From: QHXW01 sp963768075
Lineage (GTDB): Bacteria; Acidobacteriota; Terriglobia; Bryobacterales; Bryobacteraceae
DNA: 64,000 nt
Direction of reading: 5' to 3'
Assembly (NCBI GenBank): GCA_963768075.1
Contig: CAVYHD010000002.1
Coordinates: 310,001-374,000, forward strand
The notes beneath the pieces were generated by a model that worked only from the letters and a program-made list of their open reading frames with translations, was not told the DNA's origin and did no database searches. A program made the position numbers and the translations under genes. Positions 54,107 to 63,421 of the stretch are shown here, one piece after another (position 1 is the stretch's first letter; every line of letters begins with the position of its first letter).

Positions 54107-55200
54107 TCAGTCCACCTCTGTGGCTCTAGAATTATTTTTAACGATTCAGCGTCGGGATGCAACGCTAGGTCGAAGGCTGAATGCACGTCAGCCAGGGGCA
54201 GCCGGTGCGAAACCAGCAGATCCACCGGCAACTCTCCGGAGAAGACCAGCCTCGCGGACTCCTTTTGTAAATCCACCGAAGCACTGTAACAGCCGAAAAT
54301 CGTACGCTCGCCCACGCAAACCGATGCGCCCGAAATCTCGATGCGCTCCTTCTCGGAAGTTTGCGCAAACAGCAAGATGCGCGCGCCGGGCCGCGACCAG
54401 CGTACCGCCTGCTCCACCAGGCCAGGCGCCGAAGTGGCCAAGATCACCAGGTCCGCGCCGCGGCCCTCGGTGAGCGAACCCACGAGCGCCCCGACGTCCG
54501 CGCTTCGCGGATCGATCGACTGCTCCGCGCCGCAACGCAACGATAATTCCCGGCGGCTGGAAATGGTTTCCGTGGCCACCACTCGTGCCGCCGTGCGCTT
54601 CACTAGCATCGTGAACAGCAGCCCGATCGGCCCCTGCCCCAACACCAGCGCCACATCGCCAGCTGCCGGCGCGCACCGCGCCACAGCCTTCAGGCACGTG
54701 TTCACAGGCTCTACAAACGAAGCGCGCTCGAACGAAACGCCGTCGGGAATCTTCTCTACCCCGCGCTCCACGATCCAATCCATCACCCGCACGAACTGCG
54801 AAAACCCGCCGCCAGCCGGTTCGAAACCCGCCGTCACCCCGACCTTCTTATATACCGGGCATTGCGCGTAAAGTTTCTGCCGGCAGTAATAGCAATTCGA
54901 GCAAGGGATGTGGTGGAACACCACCACCCGCTCTCCCGGCTCGAAATTCCGGACACCGCGGCCCACGCGCGCCACCACGCCCGCCGTCTCGTGGCCGTAA
55001 ATGCGCGGCGGCGCCAGCAGATTGTATTCGATTTTCTTCAGATCGGTGTGGCAGATGCCGCACGCCTCCACGCGCACCAGCAGTTCGCCGGGGCCGATAT
55101 CGGGCGTAGGCACGTGTTCCACGGCGACCACGCTGTCGCCCTTGTACACAGCCGCCCGCATGGTTGCGGGTATCCCGACTTCAAAATCGGCAATCGCCAA
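54103..55200 (-). CDS. Zinc-dependent MDR dehydrogenase (first of a pair)
   Basis: 365 residues. Catalytic zinc in CGICHTDLKK and IYGHETAGVV; four structural Cys in PCSNCYYCRQKLYAQC; nucleotide loop VLGQGPIGLLFTMLVK. It is only moderately similar to its downstream neighbour, so the two may form a heteromer or act in series. Its first 20 bases overlap the 3' end of hpnG, and its stop overlaps the next start, placing it firmly in the hopanoid operon. Confidence 0.88.
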   Translation of the reverse strand: MAIADFEVGIPATMRAAVYKGDSVVAVEHVPTPDIGPGELLVRVEACGICHTDLKKIEYNLLAPPRIYGHETAGVVARVGRGVRNFEPGERVVVFHHIPCSNCYYCRQKLYAQCPVYKKVGVTAGFEPAGGGFSQFVRVMDWIVERGVEKIPDGVSFERASFVEPVNTCLKAVARCAPAAGDVALVLGQGPIGLLFTMLVKRTAARVVATETISSRRELSLRCGAEQSIDPRSADVGALVGSLTEGRGADLVILATSAPGLVEQAVRWSRPGARILLFAQTSEKERIEISGASVCVGERTIFGCYSASVDLQKESARLVFSGELPVDLLVSHRLPLADVHSAFDLALHPDAESLKIILEPQRWTE

Positions 55201-55888
55201 TGAATTCTCCCAGGGTCCGGGACGCCGTGCGGCTACGCACCCCCAGACGCAATAATTCAGGTAACAAACTCAGGGGCCGGCGGCAGGAGTCCGCAATTAG
55301 TCGCATTGTATCGAATCTCCCGTCCGAACGGAGCGCCCCATTTAGATCCAGGTGAAAACTTTCTTCCGCAAGATCTGTTACTGACTTTATACAGCAAAGC
55401 GGTACTTCCAATTCTACGGCTTTTGCCGCGACGCCACCGGCCTCCATTTCCACAGCCGACGCCCCCCCGGCACGAAGCGCCCTCTTCTCCTCAGCCGTTT
55501 GCGCCACGCGGCGCACCGACGCCAGTATCCCTACATAGTGCGTGCGCCCGCACTCGGGCCGCACCGCCTCATATTCGCCATCGCACGTAGCAACGCGCTC
55601 CGCAACAAATATGCCGCCCACTTTCATCCCTTCCTCGAGTGCGCCGCAATATCCCATGCTGCAAATCAAACCTAGCTTCCCAAACGAGCGCGCCGCATCC
55701 ACCCCCTGCGCCGCGCGTTCCGAACCCGCGCCGTTCGCCACCAGCAGCGCTTCCCTTCCATTCAGTTCCGCCGCGCGCGCCCAGTAGACCGGCAAATCCA
55801 GGCGCTTCACATTCCGGCAAACTCTCACGACGCCCGCGAACTCACGCGGCTCCGCGGCAATCAGCAGTAGCCGTTCGCCCGAAACCAT
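55181..55888 (-). CDS. hpnG: Hopanoid-associated phosphorylase HpnG
   Basis: 235 residues from the ATG at 55888; a frame to 56038 lies inside hpnA and is too GC-biased to be real. LLLIAAEPREFAGVVRVC, ALLVANGAGSERAAQGVDAA, GLICSMGYCGALEEGMKVGG and SAVEMEAGGVAAKAVELEVP are those of nucleoside phosphorylases of the PNP/UDP family. HpnG removes adenine from adenosylhopane to give a ribosylhopane precursor. It overlaps the hpnA end by 28 bases. Confidence 0.88.
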   Translation of the reverse strand: MVSGERLLLIAAEPREFAGVVRVCRNVKRLDLPVYWARAAELNGREALLVANGAGSERAAQGVDAARSFGKLGLICSMGYCGALEEGMKVGGIFVAERVATCDGEYEAVRPECGRTHYVGILASVRRVAQTAEEKRALRAGGASAVEMEAGGVAAKAVELEVPLCCIKSVTDLAEESFHLDLNGALRSDGRFDTMRLIADSCRRPLSLLPELLRLGVRSRTASRTLGEFIGDCRF

Positions 55889-56835
55889 TCCACCGCGCGC
55901 CCGAGCGCCGCATCCACCGGACCCGGCGAGTAACCCAGTTCCCGAGCCGCCTTCGCGTGCGAAACGAACACCTTCTTCTTCGCCATCCGCACCGCATCCA
56001 GAGGCGCAAGCGGCGGCCGCCCCGTCACGCGCGCCCAACCCGTCGTCACTACTCCAGCCGCGTACGCTACCGCGTACGGCAGCTTCCAGCGCGGCGCGGC
56101 AATTCCCGTCAGCCGCGCCAGTTTTGCCAGAATCTCCGCCAGCGTGAGATTCTCCGCGCCCACGATGTACCGCTCGCCGGGCCTTCCCCGCTCCGCGGCC
56201 AGCAGATGCGCCGCCGCCGTGTCCCGCGCATCCACTAGATTCAGACCCGTATCGATATACGCCGGCATCGCGCCTTTCAAGAAATCCAGCACAACCTTTC
56301 CGGTCGGCGTCGGCTTCACGTCATGATCTCCAATGGGAGCCGTCGGATTCACCACCACCACCGGAAACCCCGATGCCGCAAACTCGAGCGCCACCCGCTC
56401 GGCCAGAAACTTCGAACGCTTATACGCGCCCGCCATCTCGTCGAGCGCCACCGGGATGGTTTCATCCCCCAAGCCGTCCTTGGGGATCCCGATGCAGCCC
56501 ACCGTGCTCGTGTAAACCACCCGCTCCGCGCCAGCCCCCCGCGCCGCTTCGAGCAAACTGCGCGTGCCCTCTACGTTCGAACGGTACAGCTCCTCCGGAT
56601 GACGCGCCCACAGCCTGTAATCCGCGGCCACATGAAAAACCATGCCGCATCCCGCCACCGCGCGGTCGAGAGAACTCGCGTCGCGCAAGTCGCCCGTTAC
56701 CGGCTCCACTTCCAACTCCCGCAGCTTGCTCGACGGCCGGACCAGCGCCCGGACTTTATGACCTCGTTCTCCGAGCAACCGCGCTACGTGCCAGCCCAGG
56801 AATCCCGATGCACCGGTAACGAGCGTGGGTTTCAC
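55861..56835 (-). CDS. hpnA: Hopanoid-associated sugar epimerase HpnA
   Basis: 324 residues, extended short-chain dehydrogenase. LVTGASGFLGWHVARLL is the NAD-binding GxxGxxG; VYTSTVGCIG and YKRSKFLAERVAL contain the Ser and the Tyr-x3-Lys-type catalytic pair; PTAPIGDHDVKPTPTGKVVL is the HpnA-specific block. It belongs to the hopanoid-associated epimerase/reductase group; its substrate is unproven. It follows hpnH by 26 bases. Confidence 0.9.
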   Translation of the reverse strand: MKPTLVTGASGFLGWHVARLLGERGHKVRALVRPSSKLRELEVEPVTGDLRDASSLDRAVAGCGMVFHVAADYRLWARHPEELYRSNVEGTRSLLEAARGAGAERVVYTSTVGCIGIPKDGLGDETIPVALDEMAGAYKRSKFLAERVALEFAASGFPVVVVNPTAPIGDHDVKPTPTGKVVLDFLKGAMPAYIDTGLNLVDARDTAAAHLLAAERGRPGERYIVGAENLTLAEILAKLARLTGIAAPRWKLPYAVAYAAGVVTTGWARVTGRPPLAPLDAVRMAKKKVFVSHAKAARELGYSPGPVDAALGRAVEWFRANGYC

Positions 56836-56861
56836 TTCTTAACGCTCGGGCGCCAGGACCT

Positions 56862-57974
56862 CTACCGCAACGCCCAACTCAGCATCTTGAAACTATCCGC
56901 CAGCTTGGCATTAATGCCCAGCGCCGCCGATGGCTCGTATCCGCAATGCACCATGCAATGCTCGCAGCGCGGGTCGTTGCCGTGCCCGTAGCTCTCCCAC
57001 GGCGTCTCGGTCATCAGCGATTCGAACGTCTTGTAATGCGCGTCGGTAATCAGATAACAGGGACCCTTCCATCCTTTGATGTTGTAAGTCGGATTACCCC
57101 ACGCGGTGCACGGCAGATCGCGATCGCCCTTCAGAAATTCCAGAAACATCGGCGTCTGGTTGAGCCGGAATCGCTTGAACATCCGGTCTACGTCGTGAAA
57201 CTTTTCGTGGATGTCGTCGCGCGTCATGAAAATTTCGCGGTCGTTCACCGCCGAATAGCCGTAGGCGGGCGAAAGCTGATGGCCGTCCACATCGAACTGC
57301 TCGAGGTATCCGAACAGCGCCTCGATCTCCTTCATGTCGGTTTCTTTGTAGACCGTGGTGTTGGTGCACACCATGAAGCCGGCCTTCTTGGCGGCCTTGA
57401 TGCCTTCGATGGCCTCGCGAAACACGCCCTCTTTTTCGACGCACATATCGTGCGTCTTCTCCAGGCCGTCCAGATGCACGTTGAAGAAGAAGCGCTTGTC
57501 CGGAGTAAATTCATGCAGGCGCTTTACGATGAACATTCCGTTCGTGCAAAGGTAAATGTTCTTATTGCGCTCCAGAATCCCCGCCACCAATTGCCCAATC
57601 TGCGGATACATCATCGGCTCGCCGCCGCAGATCGAAACCATGGGCGCGCCGCACTCATCCACCGCCGCCAGGCACTCTTCGAGCGGAATTCTTTCCGTGA
57701 TAGTGGATTCGTATTCGCGAATGCGCCCGCAGCCCGTGCACGTCAGATTGCAGGCGTGCAGCGGCTCGAGCATCAGCACGATCGGGAAGCGTTTCTTGAT
57801 CATGGGATGCGGCTCGTGGCTCTCACCCGCCGCTTCGCGGGCCGGCAGGATGCGGAATGGATTCGCGGCATCCGGCGACGCAGCCGTGGTCTTCTGCCAT
57901 TCCGGCCGCGGCCGCATCTTGTTCTTGAAAATATACCGGGCCATGCCGGCCGTCATAGAAAGGGGAAATCGCAT
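56862..57974 (-). CDS. hpnH: Adenosyl hopene transferase HpnH (radical SAM)
   Basis: 370 residues. The radical-SAM cluster is C75-x3-C79-x2-C82 in LHACNLTCTGCGR; GGEPMMYPQI is the SAM-binding GGE motif; ending DPRCEHCMVHCGYEPSAA carries the C-terminal Cys set of the family. It adds a 5'-deoxyadenosyl group to diploptene, starting the C35 side chain. The ATG shares one base with the shc stop (TAATG). Confidence 0.93.
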   Translation of the reverse strand: MRFPLSMTAGMARYIFKNKMRPRPEWQKTTAASPDAANPFRILPAREAAGESHEPHPMIKKRFPIVLMLEPLHACNLTCTGCGRIREYESTITERIPLEECLAAVDECGAPMVSICGGEPMMYPQIGQLVAGILERNKNIYLCTNGMFIVKRLHEFTPDKRFFFNVHLDGLEKTHDMCVEKEGVFREAIEGIKAAKKAGFMVCTNTTVYKETDMKEIEALFGYLEQFDVDGHQLSPAYGYSAVNDREIFMTRDDIHEKFHDVDRMFKRFRLNQTPMFLEFLKGDRDLPCTAWGNPTYNIKGWKGPCYLITDAHYKTFESLMTETPWESYGHGNDPRCEHCMVHCGYEPSAALGINAKLADSFKMLSWALR

Positions 57975-59905
57975 TATTGCTCCATCGCGCGTGAACTTTT
58001 CAGCTTGGCAAATTCGGCTAGAGCTAGTAACGGGAAGTAGAGCCTGTACAGGTGATACGTCAGATAGAAAACCTTTGGAAAACCCGTGCCCGTGGCGAGC
58101 GCCTCGTTCCAGCCGCCGTCCGGCCGCTGCGTTTCAAGCAGATACTCGATGCCCTGTTCCAGGCTGCGGCTATTGGTATCGCCGCCCGCCATCAGGCCAA
58201 GCACTGCCCACGCCGTCTGCGAAGGCGTGCTCTTGGCGGGCACGAAGGCGCCATTGTCATAGCTGGCGCAGCTTTCGCCCCAGCCTCCATCGGCATTCTG
58301 GATGGCGCGCAGCCATTCGCCCGCGCGCAGCACGTGAACCTCGCGGTCATCTTCCCTGGCCGCGCGCAGCCCGCGCAGCGCGAAACATGTGCCGTAAATG
58401 TACGCCACGCCCCAGCGGCCGTACCAGCTTCCGTCGGGTTGTTGCGTGCGCACCAGGTGCTCCACGCCGCGCCGCACTTGCGGATGGCTCCGGTCCAGCC
58501 CGAACGCACCCAGCGATTCGATCACCCGGCCGGTGATATCGGCGCAGGTCGGGTCGAGCATGGCGTTGTGGTCGGCGAACGGAACATTGCTCAGAAACTC
58601 CCAGTTGTTGTCCTTGTCGAACGCCGCCCATCCGCCGTCGGACGATTGCATGTCCAGAATCCAGCGCAGTGCGCGCCGTTCGGTCGATCGCTGCGCCGCC
58701 TCATCGGAAGCCTGGGCCCGGCTCAGACCCAACAGCACCATCGCCGTGTCATCAATATCGGGATAGTGCGCGTTGGTGAACTCGAACGCCCAGCCCGAAG
58801 GCTCGGTCTTGGGAAGCTTCACCGACCAATCGCCCTTCTGCCGGATTTCTTTTTCCAGAAGCCAGTTGGCCGCCCGCGAAACGGCCTGCGGCGACGTTCC
58901 ACCCTCTCCCAGCGCATACATCGCAATCGCCGTATCCCAAACCGGCGAAAAACACGGCTGGAAAAACATCGGGCGCCGCCCGTCGTCCACCATGAGGCGG
59001 TCGAACTGCCGCACCGCTTCCCGGCGCGCCGGATGGTCTTCCTCGTACCCCAGAACGTCGAGCGCCATGATCGTGTACATCATCGGCGGATAGATTGCGC
59101 CCAGGCCGTCCGCGTCCTGGCCGTGCTCCAGCATCCACCGCTCCGCCGCGCGTAGCGCCCTCCGGCGGATACTTCGCGGGCCCCTGCGCTCCCAAAACTT
59201 CAGAAACCGGTCAATGCGTAGAAATACGTTCCGCCAGGTGAACCAGTCGGCATCGCGCCCGAATGCCGGGCTCACCCCGGGCAGGAATAATTCCTCGAGC
59301 GAGAAACCCTCCGGCACCGGGCGCCGCGGATTGTGCGCGTGCACGATGGAGAGCGAAACCGCAATCGCTCGTGTCCACGACGACATCTGGTAGATCGTCT
59401 TGCCGACCAGCATCATCTCCGGGGGAATCGTGGGGACGTGCTCGCGCGGGTAGAGATCGAACAGGCTGAGATTGATCTTGACGTAGCTGTTGGCGGCCTG
59501 GATACCGCCGCGCGCGAGGATGCATTCGCGCGCCCGTACCAGGCGCGGGTCATTCACCCCGAGGCCCGCGAGCCGTAGCGCCGTGTACGCTTTGACCGTG
59601 GCGCTGATCTCGGTCGGCCCCTGCTGGTAGATGTTGAAACCGCCATCGGGAAGCTGCCGGGACAGAATGGACTGCGCCGCCTTCTGCACCAGCGCCTTCG
59701 TGGGCGGATTCCACACCCCGCCAACCGGCGGGTGCATCCAGAGTTGCAGCAGAATGTAGTCGGATTCGAGCGTCGTATCGGCGGTCAGCTCCGCGCACCA
59801 GTAACCCGCCGCATCCTGCTGGGCTACCAGATTTGCGGCCGCACGCTCAACGGCCGTCGCGATCGCCCGACTCAGGCTGCCTTGCCGTTCTATCGTGGGA
59901 CTCAT
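57974..59905 (-). CDS. shc: Squalene-hopene cyclase
   Basis: 643 residues. The catalytic acid motif is DIDDTAMVLLGL (D-x-D-D-T-A, about residue 383), and QW repeats recur (QLPDGGFNIYQ, DMQSSDGGWAAFDKDNNWEF, QNADGGWGESCASYDNG, QRPDGGWNE). It folds squalene into hopene/hopanol at the membrane. The ATG overlaps the ispH stop by 4 bases. Length and motifs are as in bacterial SHC. Confidence 0.95.
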   Translation of the reverse strand: MSPTIERQGSLSRAIATAVERAAANLVAQQDAAGYWCAELTADTTLESDYILLQLWMHPPVGGVWNPPTKALVQKAAQSILSRQLPDGGFNIYQQGPTEISATVKAYTALRLAGLGVNDPRLVRARECILARGGIQAANSYVKINLSLFDLYPREHVPTIPPEMMLVGKTIYQMSSWTRAIAVSLSIVHAHNPRRPVPEGFSLEELFLPGVSPAFGRDADWFTWRNVFLRIDRFLKFWERRGPRSIRRRALRAAERWMLEHGQDADGLGAIYPPMMYTIMALDVLGYEEDHPARREAVRQFDRLMVDDGRRPMFFQPCFSPVWDTAIAMYALGEGGTSPQAVSRAANWLLEKEIRQKGDWSVKLPKTEPSGWAFEFTNAHYPDIDDTAMVLLGLSRAQASDEAAQRSTERRALRWILDMQSSDGGWAAFDKDNNWEFLSNVPFADHNAMLDPTCADITGRVIESLGAFGLDRSHPQVRRGVEHLVRTQQPDGSWYGRWGVAYIYGTCFALRGLRAAREDDREVHVLRAGEWLRAIQNADGGWGESCASYDNGAFVPAKSTPSQTAWAVLGLMAGGDTNSRSLEQGIEYLLETQRPDGGWNEALATGTGFPKVFYLTYHLYRLYFPLLALAEFAKLKSSRAMEQ

Positions 59906-60897
59906 CGGGTGGATATTGTGGTCAAAGCGGAACCCGCATGCGCCAGCTCACCGGGCAGCGAAAACCGCACGTCTTCCTCCACCAACTCTACTTCCTCCAA
60001 CTGGTGAAAGCCGTGGTCTCTTAAGGACGCAATCAGCTGATCCACCAGATGCTCGGGCGCCGACGCTCCCGCCGTCACCGCCACATTCCTCACGCCGGCG
60101 AGCCATTCCTGGTCCACGTCGCCCCAGTCATTCACCAGGTACGAGCGCACGCCGGAATTCTCGCCCACCTCAACCAGCCGCTTCGAATTCGAGCTGTTCT
60201 GCGATCCCACCACCAGCAGCAGGTCGCAAAACTCCGCCACCGCCTTCACCGCCATCTGCCGATTCTCCGTCGCGTAACAGATATCCTGCGCCGGTGGACC
60301 TTGAATCAGGGGGAACCGCTCCTTGAGCCGGATCACAATATCGCGCGTCTCGTCCAGGCTCAGCGTGGTTTGTGTCAGATAGCACACCCGGCCGGGATCC
60401 GGCACGCGCAGCGCATCCACGTCCCCCACCGACGAAACCAGGAACGTCTGGCCCGGCGCCTCACCCAACGTGCCGATCACTTCGTCGTGGTCCTTGTGTC
60501 CAATAAGTACGATGGTGTGACCTTCCTTGGCAAATTTCACTGCCTCCAAGTGCACTTTCGTGACCAACGGACATGTGGCATCGATGACCTGAAGCTGCCG
60601 CGCCTTGGCTTCCCGCCGCACCTCCGGCGAAACGCCATGGGCGCTGAAAATGGCCCGCGCTCCAGCCGGCACTTCGCTCAGCTCCTCAACAAAGATCGCT
60701 CCAGCCTCCCGGAGCTCGTCCACAACGTGCTTATTGTGCACAATTTCCTTGCGGACATAGACCGGGGGGCCGTACAAATCGAGCGCTATTTCGACCACGT
60801 CGATGGCACGCACCACGCCGGCGCAGAAACCACGGGGCCGCAGCAGGTAAATCCTTTTTTCCGTGCTGTGATTTACAGTGATAGGCTTTAAGGGCAT
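59902..60897 (-). CDS. ispH: HMBPP reductase IspH
   Basis: 331 residues. The three [4Fe-4S] cysteines lie in RPRGFCAGVVRAID (Cys25), IDATCPLVTKVH and AQDICYATENRQ; HGVSPEVRREAK and NSSNSKRLVEVG are also family blocks. It makes IPP/DMAPP from HMBPP, the last step of the MEP route, and here heads the hopanoid operon. It depends on Fe-S assembly, which the isc genes in this window supply. Confidence 0.95.
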   Translation of the reverse strand: MPLKPITVNHSTEKRIYLLRPRGFCAGVVRAIDVVEIALDLYGPPVYVRKEIVHNKHVVDELREAGAIFVEELSEVPAGARAIFSAHGVSPEVRREAKARQLQVIDATCPLVTKVHLEAVKFAKEGHTIVLIGHKDHDEVIGTLGEAPGQTFLVSSVGDVDALRVPDPGRVCYLTQTTLSLDETRDIVIRLKERFPLIQGPPAQDICYATENRQMAVKAVAEFCDLLLVVGSQNSSNSKRLVEVGENSGVRSYLVNDWGDVDQEWLAGVRNVAVTAGASAPEHLVDQLIASLRDHGFHQLEEVELVEEDVRFSLPGELAHAGSALTTISTR

Positions 60898-60923
60898 ATC
60901 GGAAGTAGAGGCTAAAACCCTAG

Positions 60924-60932
60924 ATTATAACA
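60924..60932 (-). promoter_or_regulatory. Extended -10 promoter of the ispH-hpn operon
   Basis: TGTTATAAT on the minus strand, a TG-N-TATAAT extended -10, about 27 bases before the ispH ATG. No good -35 is seen, which is compatible with an extended -10. All downstream hpn genes overlap or nearly touch, so this may drive the whole string down to hpnD. Confidence 0.6.
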
Positions 60933-61005
60933 GCTTGTGCCGATCGGATCAGCGCAACCGGCCACAAAACTGGATTAAAAAACCACAATCTGTAAGACTT
61001 AAATT

Positions 61006-61488
61006 ATGTACGAATGGAGTGACTTGGCGGTTCGCGATGGATTCTCCATTTCCATCGAAGTCGGCCCAGCCGGAGTCCGGCGTGTCGAATTTTGGACGCG
61101 CGGTGTCGAAAGTCACTCATCTGCTCTGATGCGCGAGGCAGTGCGTCAGTTTCGGCTTTATTTCGCCGGGAAACTGCGTACTTTCGACCTGCCACTGGAA
61201 ATGGTGGGTACCGCCTTTCAGAAACGCGTGTGGAACCAGCTGCGAGACATTCCCTACGGAGAAACGCGCAGCTACCGCCAGGTCGCCGAGCAGATCGGCG
61301 CGCCGCGCGCGGTGCGGGCCGTGGGAGCGGCCAACGGCCGGAATCCGATTCCCATTATTGTGCCTTGCCACCGCGTGATCGGCTCCTCCGGGAAGCTGGT
61401 GGGGTTCGGCGGCGGCCTGGAATGGAAGCGCATGCTGCTTGATCTGGAAGCGACCAATGTTGACTGCGGCCGAAAAGCGACAGCTTGA
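61006..61488 (+). CDS. ogt: Methylated-DNA-protein cysteine methyltransferase
   Basis: 160 residues. The active-site motif NPIPIIVPCHRVIGSSGK has the acceptor Cys in PCHR; TAFQKRVWNQLRDIPYGETR and YRQVAEQIGAPRAVRAVG are the DNA-binding helix region. It removes alkyl groups from O6-guanine or O4-thymine in a suicide reaction. It overlaps the next gene by 32 bases. No clear ribosome site precedes the ATG. Confidence 0.93.
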   Translation: MYEWSDLAVRDGFSISIEVGPAGVRRVEFWTRGVESHSSALMREAVRQFRLYFAGKLRTFDLPLEMVGTAFQKRVWNQLRDIPYGETRSYRQVAEQIGAPRAVRAVGAANGRNPIPIIVPCHRVIGSSGKLVGFGGGLEWKRMLLDLEATNVDCGRKATA

Positions 61489-62233
61489 CGACAAGGGCTA
61501 TTTGGTGCTCGACGGCCTGATGGGACGCGAGCTCCTCAATGGACTCCGTGCGCGCGTCGAGGAGCTGTTCCAGCAGGAAGGGGACCGCGCTGGCTCCGAG
61601 TTCAAGCAGGAACCGAACGCGCGCCGCCTGGCCAATCTGGTCAACAAGGGAGAAATCTTCGAACAGGCCATCCAGTTGCCACAGGTAATCGAGGGCATGG
61701 CGCACGTGCTAGGCCCCGATTTCAAGTTGAGCAGCCTCAATGTGCGGGCAGCCGGCCCCTTTTGCGATTGCTCCCAACCCCTGCACGCCGATAGCGGCGC
61801 CATCGCCGACGAACACGGCTACTGGGTCGCCAACTCGGTCTGGATGCTCGACGATTTCACAACCGAGAACGGCGCCATCCGGATGGTTCCGGGCTCCCAC
61901 AAATGGCGCCGCCTGCCCCAGGATGCGCTCGCGGACCCTCTTGCGCCTCACCCAGAAGAAGTGTTGCTCACCGGCCGCGCCGGCACCGTAGTCGTCATGA
62001 ATGCACACCTGTGGCACGGTGCCACAGCCAACCGCACCGGTGGCGCTCGCCGTGCCATGCACGCCTTCTATACCCGGCGGGACAAGCCGCAGCAGCAATA
62101 CCAGAAAAAGCTGCTTTCCTCCGAGGTGCAGGCCCACCTCGCGCCGAGCCTGCGCAAGCTTTTGGCCCTGGACGATCCGCTGAACGACGAACTCAGTTCC
62201 CGCTACAGCGGCGCGAGCGGCTTTTTGAAATGA
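61457..62233 (+). CDS. Phytanoyl-CoA dioxygenase (PhyH) family protein
   Basis: 258 residues from the ATG at 61457, which GGAAG precedes; an ATG at 61439 is in frame too. Double-stranded beta-helix ligands are visible: QPLHADSGAI (H-x-D) and a distal His in NAHLWHGATANRTGG with the 2-oxoglutarate Arg. GYLVLDGLMGRELLNGLRAR is the usual opening. It hydroxylates an unknown substrate using 2-oxoglutarate and iron. It starts inside ogt, so the two genes are likely co-expressed. Confidence 0.85.
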   Translation: MLTAAEKRQLDDKGYLVLDGLMGRELLNGLRARVEELFQQEGDRAGSEFKQEPNARRLANLVNKGEIFEQAIQLPQVIEGMAHVLGPDFKLSSLNVRAAGPFCDCSQPLHADSGAIADEHGYWVANSVWMLDDFTTENGAIRMVPGSHKWRRLPQDALADPLAPHPEEVLLTGRAGTVVVMNAHLWHGATANRTGGARRAMHAFYTRRDKPQQQYQKKLLSSEVQAHLAPSLRKLLALDDPLNDELSSRYSGASGFLK

Positions 62234-62376
62234 CATGCCCGCGAGAAATATATTTGGGGTGTTTTCAGTTAAAACATGCCGGCACTGGAAGTTAAGCCGG
62301 CAGGCCGGGGGTAGAGTCTAGGGGAAAGAGGGATTTCGGTCCTCCGATACTTCTTCCCATTTTGCCTCTGACGCCC

Positions 62377-63345
62377 CTACCGAAAAATCCTTCCCGCTCC
62401 CGTTGGGGAGCGCTCCGCCGATTGGCCGGACTCCCTCTCTTCCAATACTTCCTGGTATACAGCCATCAATTTGCGGATCTCCTCCACGTCCTGCGGCCGG
62501 CAATCGGACAGTGGCGGACGCACGGGACCAGCGGGCATTCCCAGAATCTCCATGGCCGCTTTCATGACCGCCACTTCATAGCCGCGCCGGCGATCGCGGA
62601 TGGCGTAGAGCGGATGGACGTAGCGGCGCATCAGGCCGTCGAGCCCCACGAAATCCCGCTTCAAACCGGCGTCAGCCAACTGCAAAGACAGTTTCGGCGC
62701 GATATTCGAGATGCTCGAGGTGTAAGCTTGCACGCCGATGGCGAAGTAAGCCGGGACGCAATCATCCCCAATGCCGCCAAACCAGGCGAGCCGATCACCA
62801 ACATAGCTCATGATGCGCTGATATTTGCGGGCGTCGCCCTGACCGTCCTTCCAAGCGGCAAGAGAGGGCAGCCGTTCGGCCAGGCGGGCGACCTGCTCGG
62901 GGGAGAAGACGGCCCAATCGCGGCTATAAATCATGAGCGGCAGGCCGCTGGCGCGGGCGATGGCCTGGTAATAATCGAACAGACCTTCTTCGGGAGGGTT
63001 GGAATAGTAAGGCGGCAGCACCAGCAGGCAATCGGCTCCCGCCTTCTCAACACCGCGGGCGATCTCGGCGCCCAGTGCCGCATTGAACCCCACGCCAGCA
63101 ACTACGGGCATGCGGCCGGCAGCCGCTTCGACCGTGACGCGCACGACTTCGATGATCTCCGCAACGGTGAGCGAGTACAATTCGCCGGTTCCACCGGCGG
63201 CGACCATGGCACAGAACGGATGGCGCGCCATCAGGCCGACGTTGCGCGCCAGACCGTCGAGATCGAGCGAGAGATCCTGACGGAATGGCGTGATGGGGAA
63301 TCCGAAAACGCCTCGAAAACGAGTGCGCAGGTCGCTCGGGGTCAT
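62377..63345 (-). CDS. 5-dehydro-4-deoxyglucarate dehydratase-like (DapA family)
   Basis: 322 residues. DapA-fold features: GFPITPFRQDLSLDLDGL, GGTGELYSLT (ketoacid-binding T), the Tyr of MIYSRDW and the Schiff-base Lys in AAWKDGQGD. The WKDGQGD and YSRD variants are those of KDG dehydratases in glucarate/galactarate breakdown rather than of DapA. It probably yields 2,5-dioxopentanoate. Convergent with the dioxygenase gene; a 143-base gap between them shows nothing. Confidence 0.82.
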   Translation of the reverse strand: MTPSDLRTRFRGVFGFPITPFRQDLSLDLDGLARNVGLMARHPFCAMVAAGGTGELYSLTVAEIIEVVRVTVEAAAGRMPVVAGVGFNAALGAEIARGVEKAGADCLLVLPPYYSNPPEEGLFDYYQAIARASGLPLMIYSRDWAVFSPEQVARLAERLPSLAAWKDGQGDARKYQRIMSYVGDRLAWFGGIGDDCVPAYFAIGVQAYTSSISNIAPKLSLQLADAGLKRDFVGLDGLMRRYVHPLYAIRDRRRGYEVAVMKAAMEILGMPAGPVRPPLSDCRPQDVEEIRKLMAVYQEVLEERESGQSAERSPTGAGRIFR

Positions 63346-63421
63346 GGGATCAATTTAGCAGACTGGAACGGGACAGGAATTGAGGTTTCCGTCCCCCACC
63401 AACGCGGCGTATTCTCTAGGT

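Noticed and set aside
56946..59155. Two plus-strand frames over 360 codons opposite hpnH and shc
   Set aside because: Both lie exactly antisense to well-conserved genes and have no recognisable sequence.
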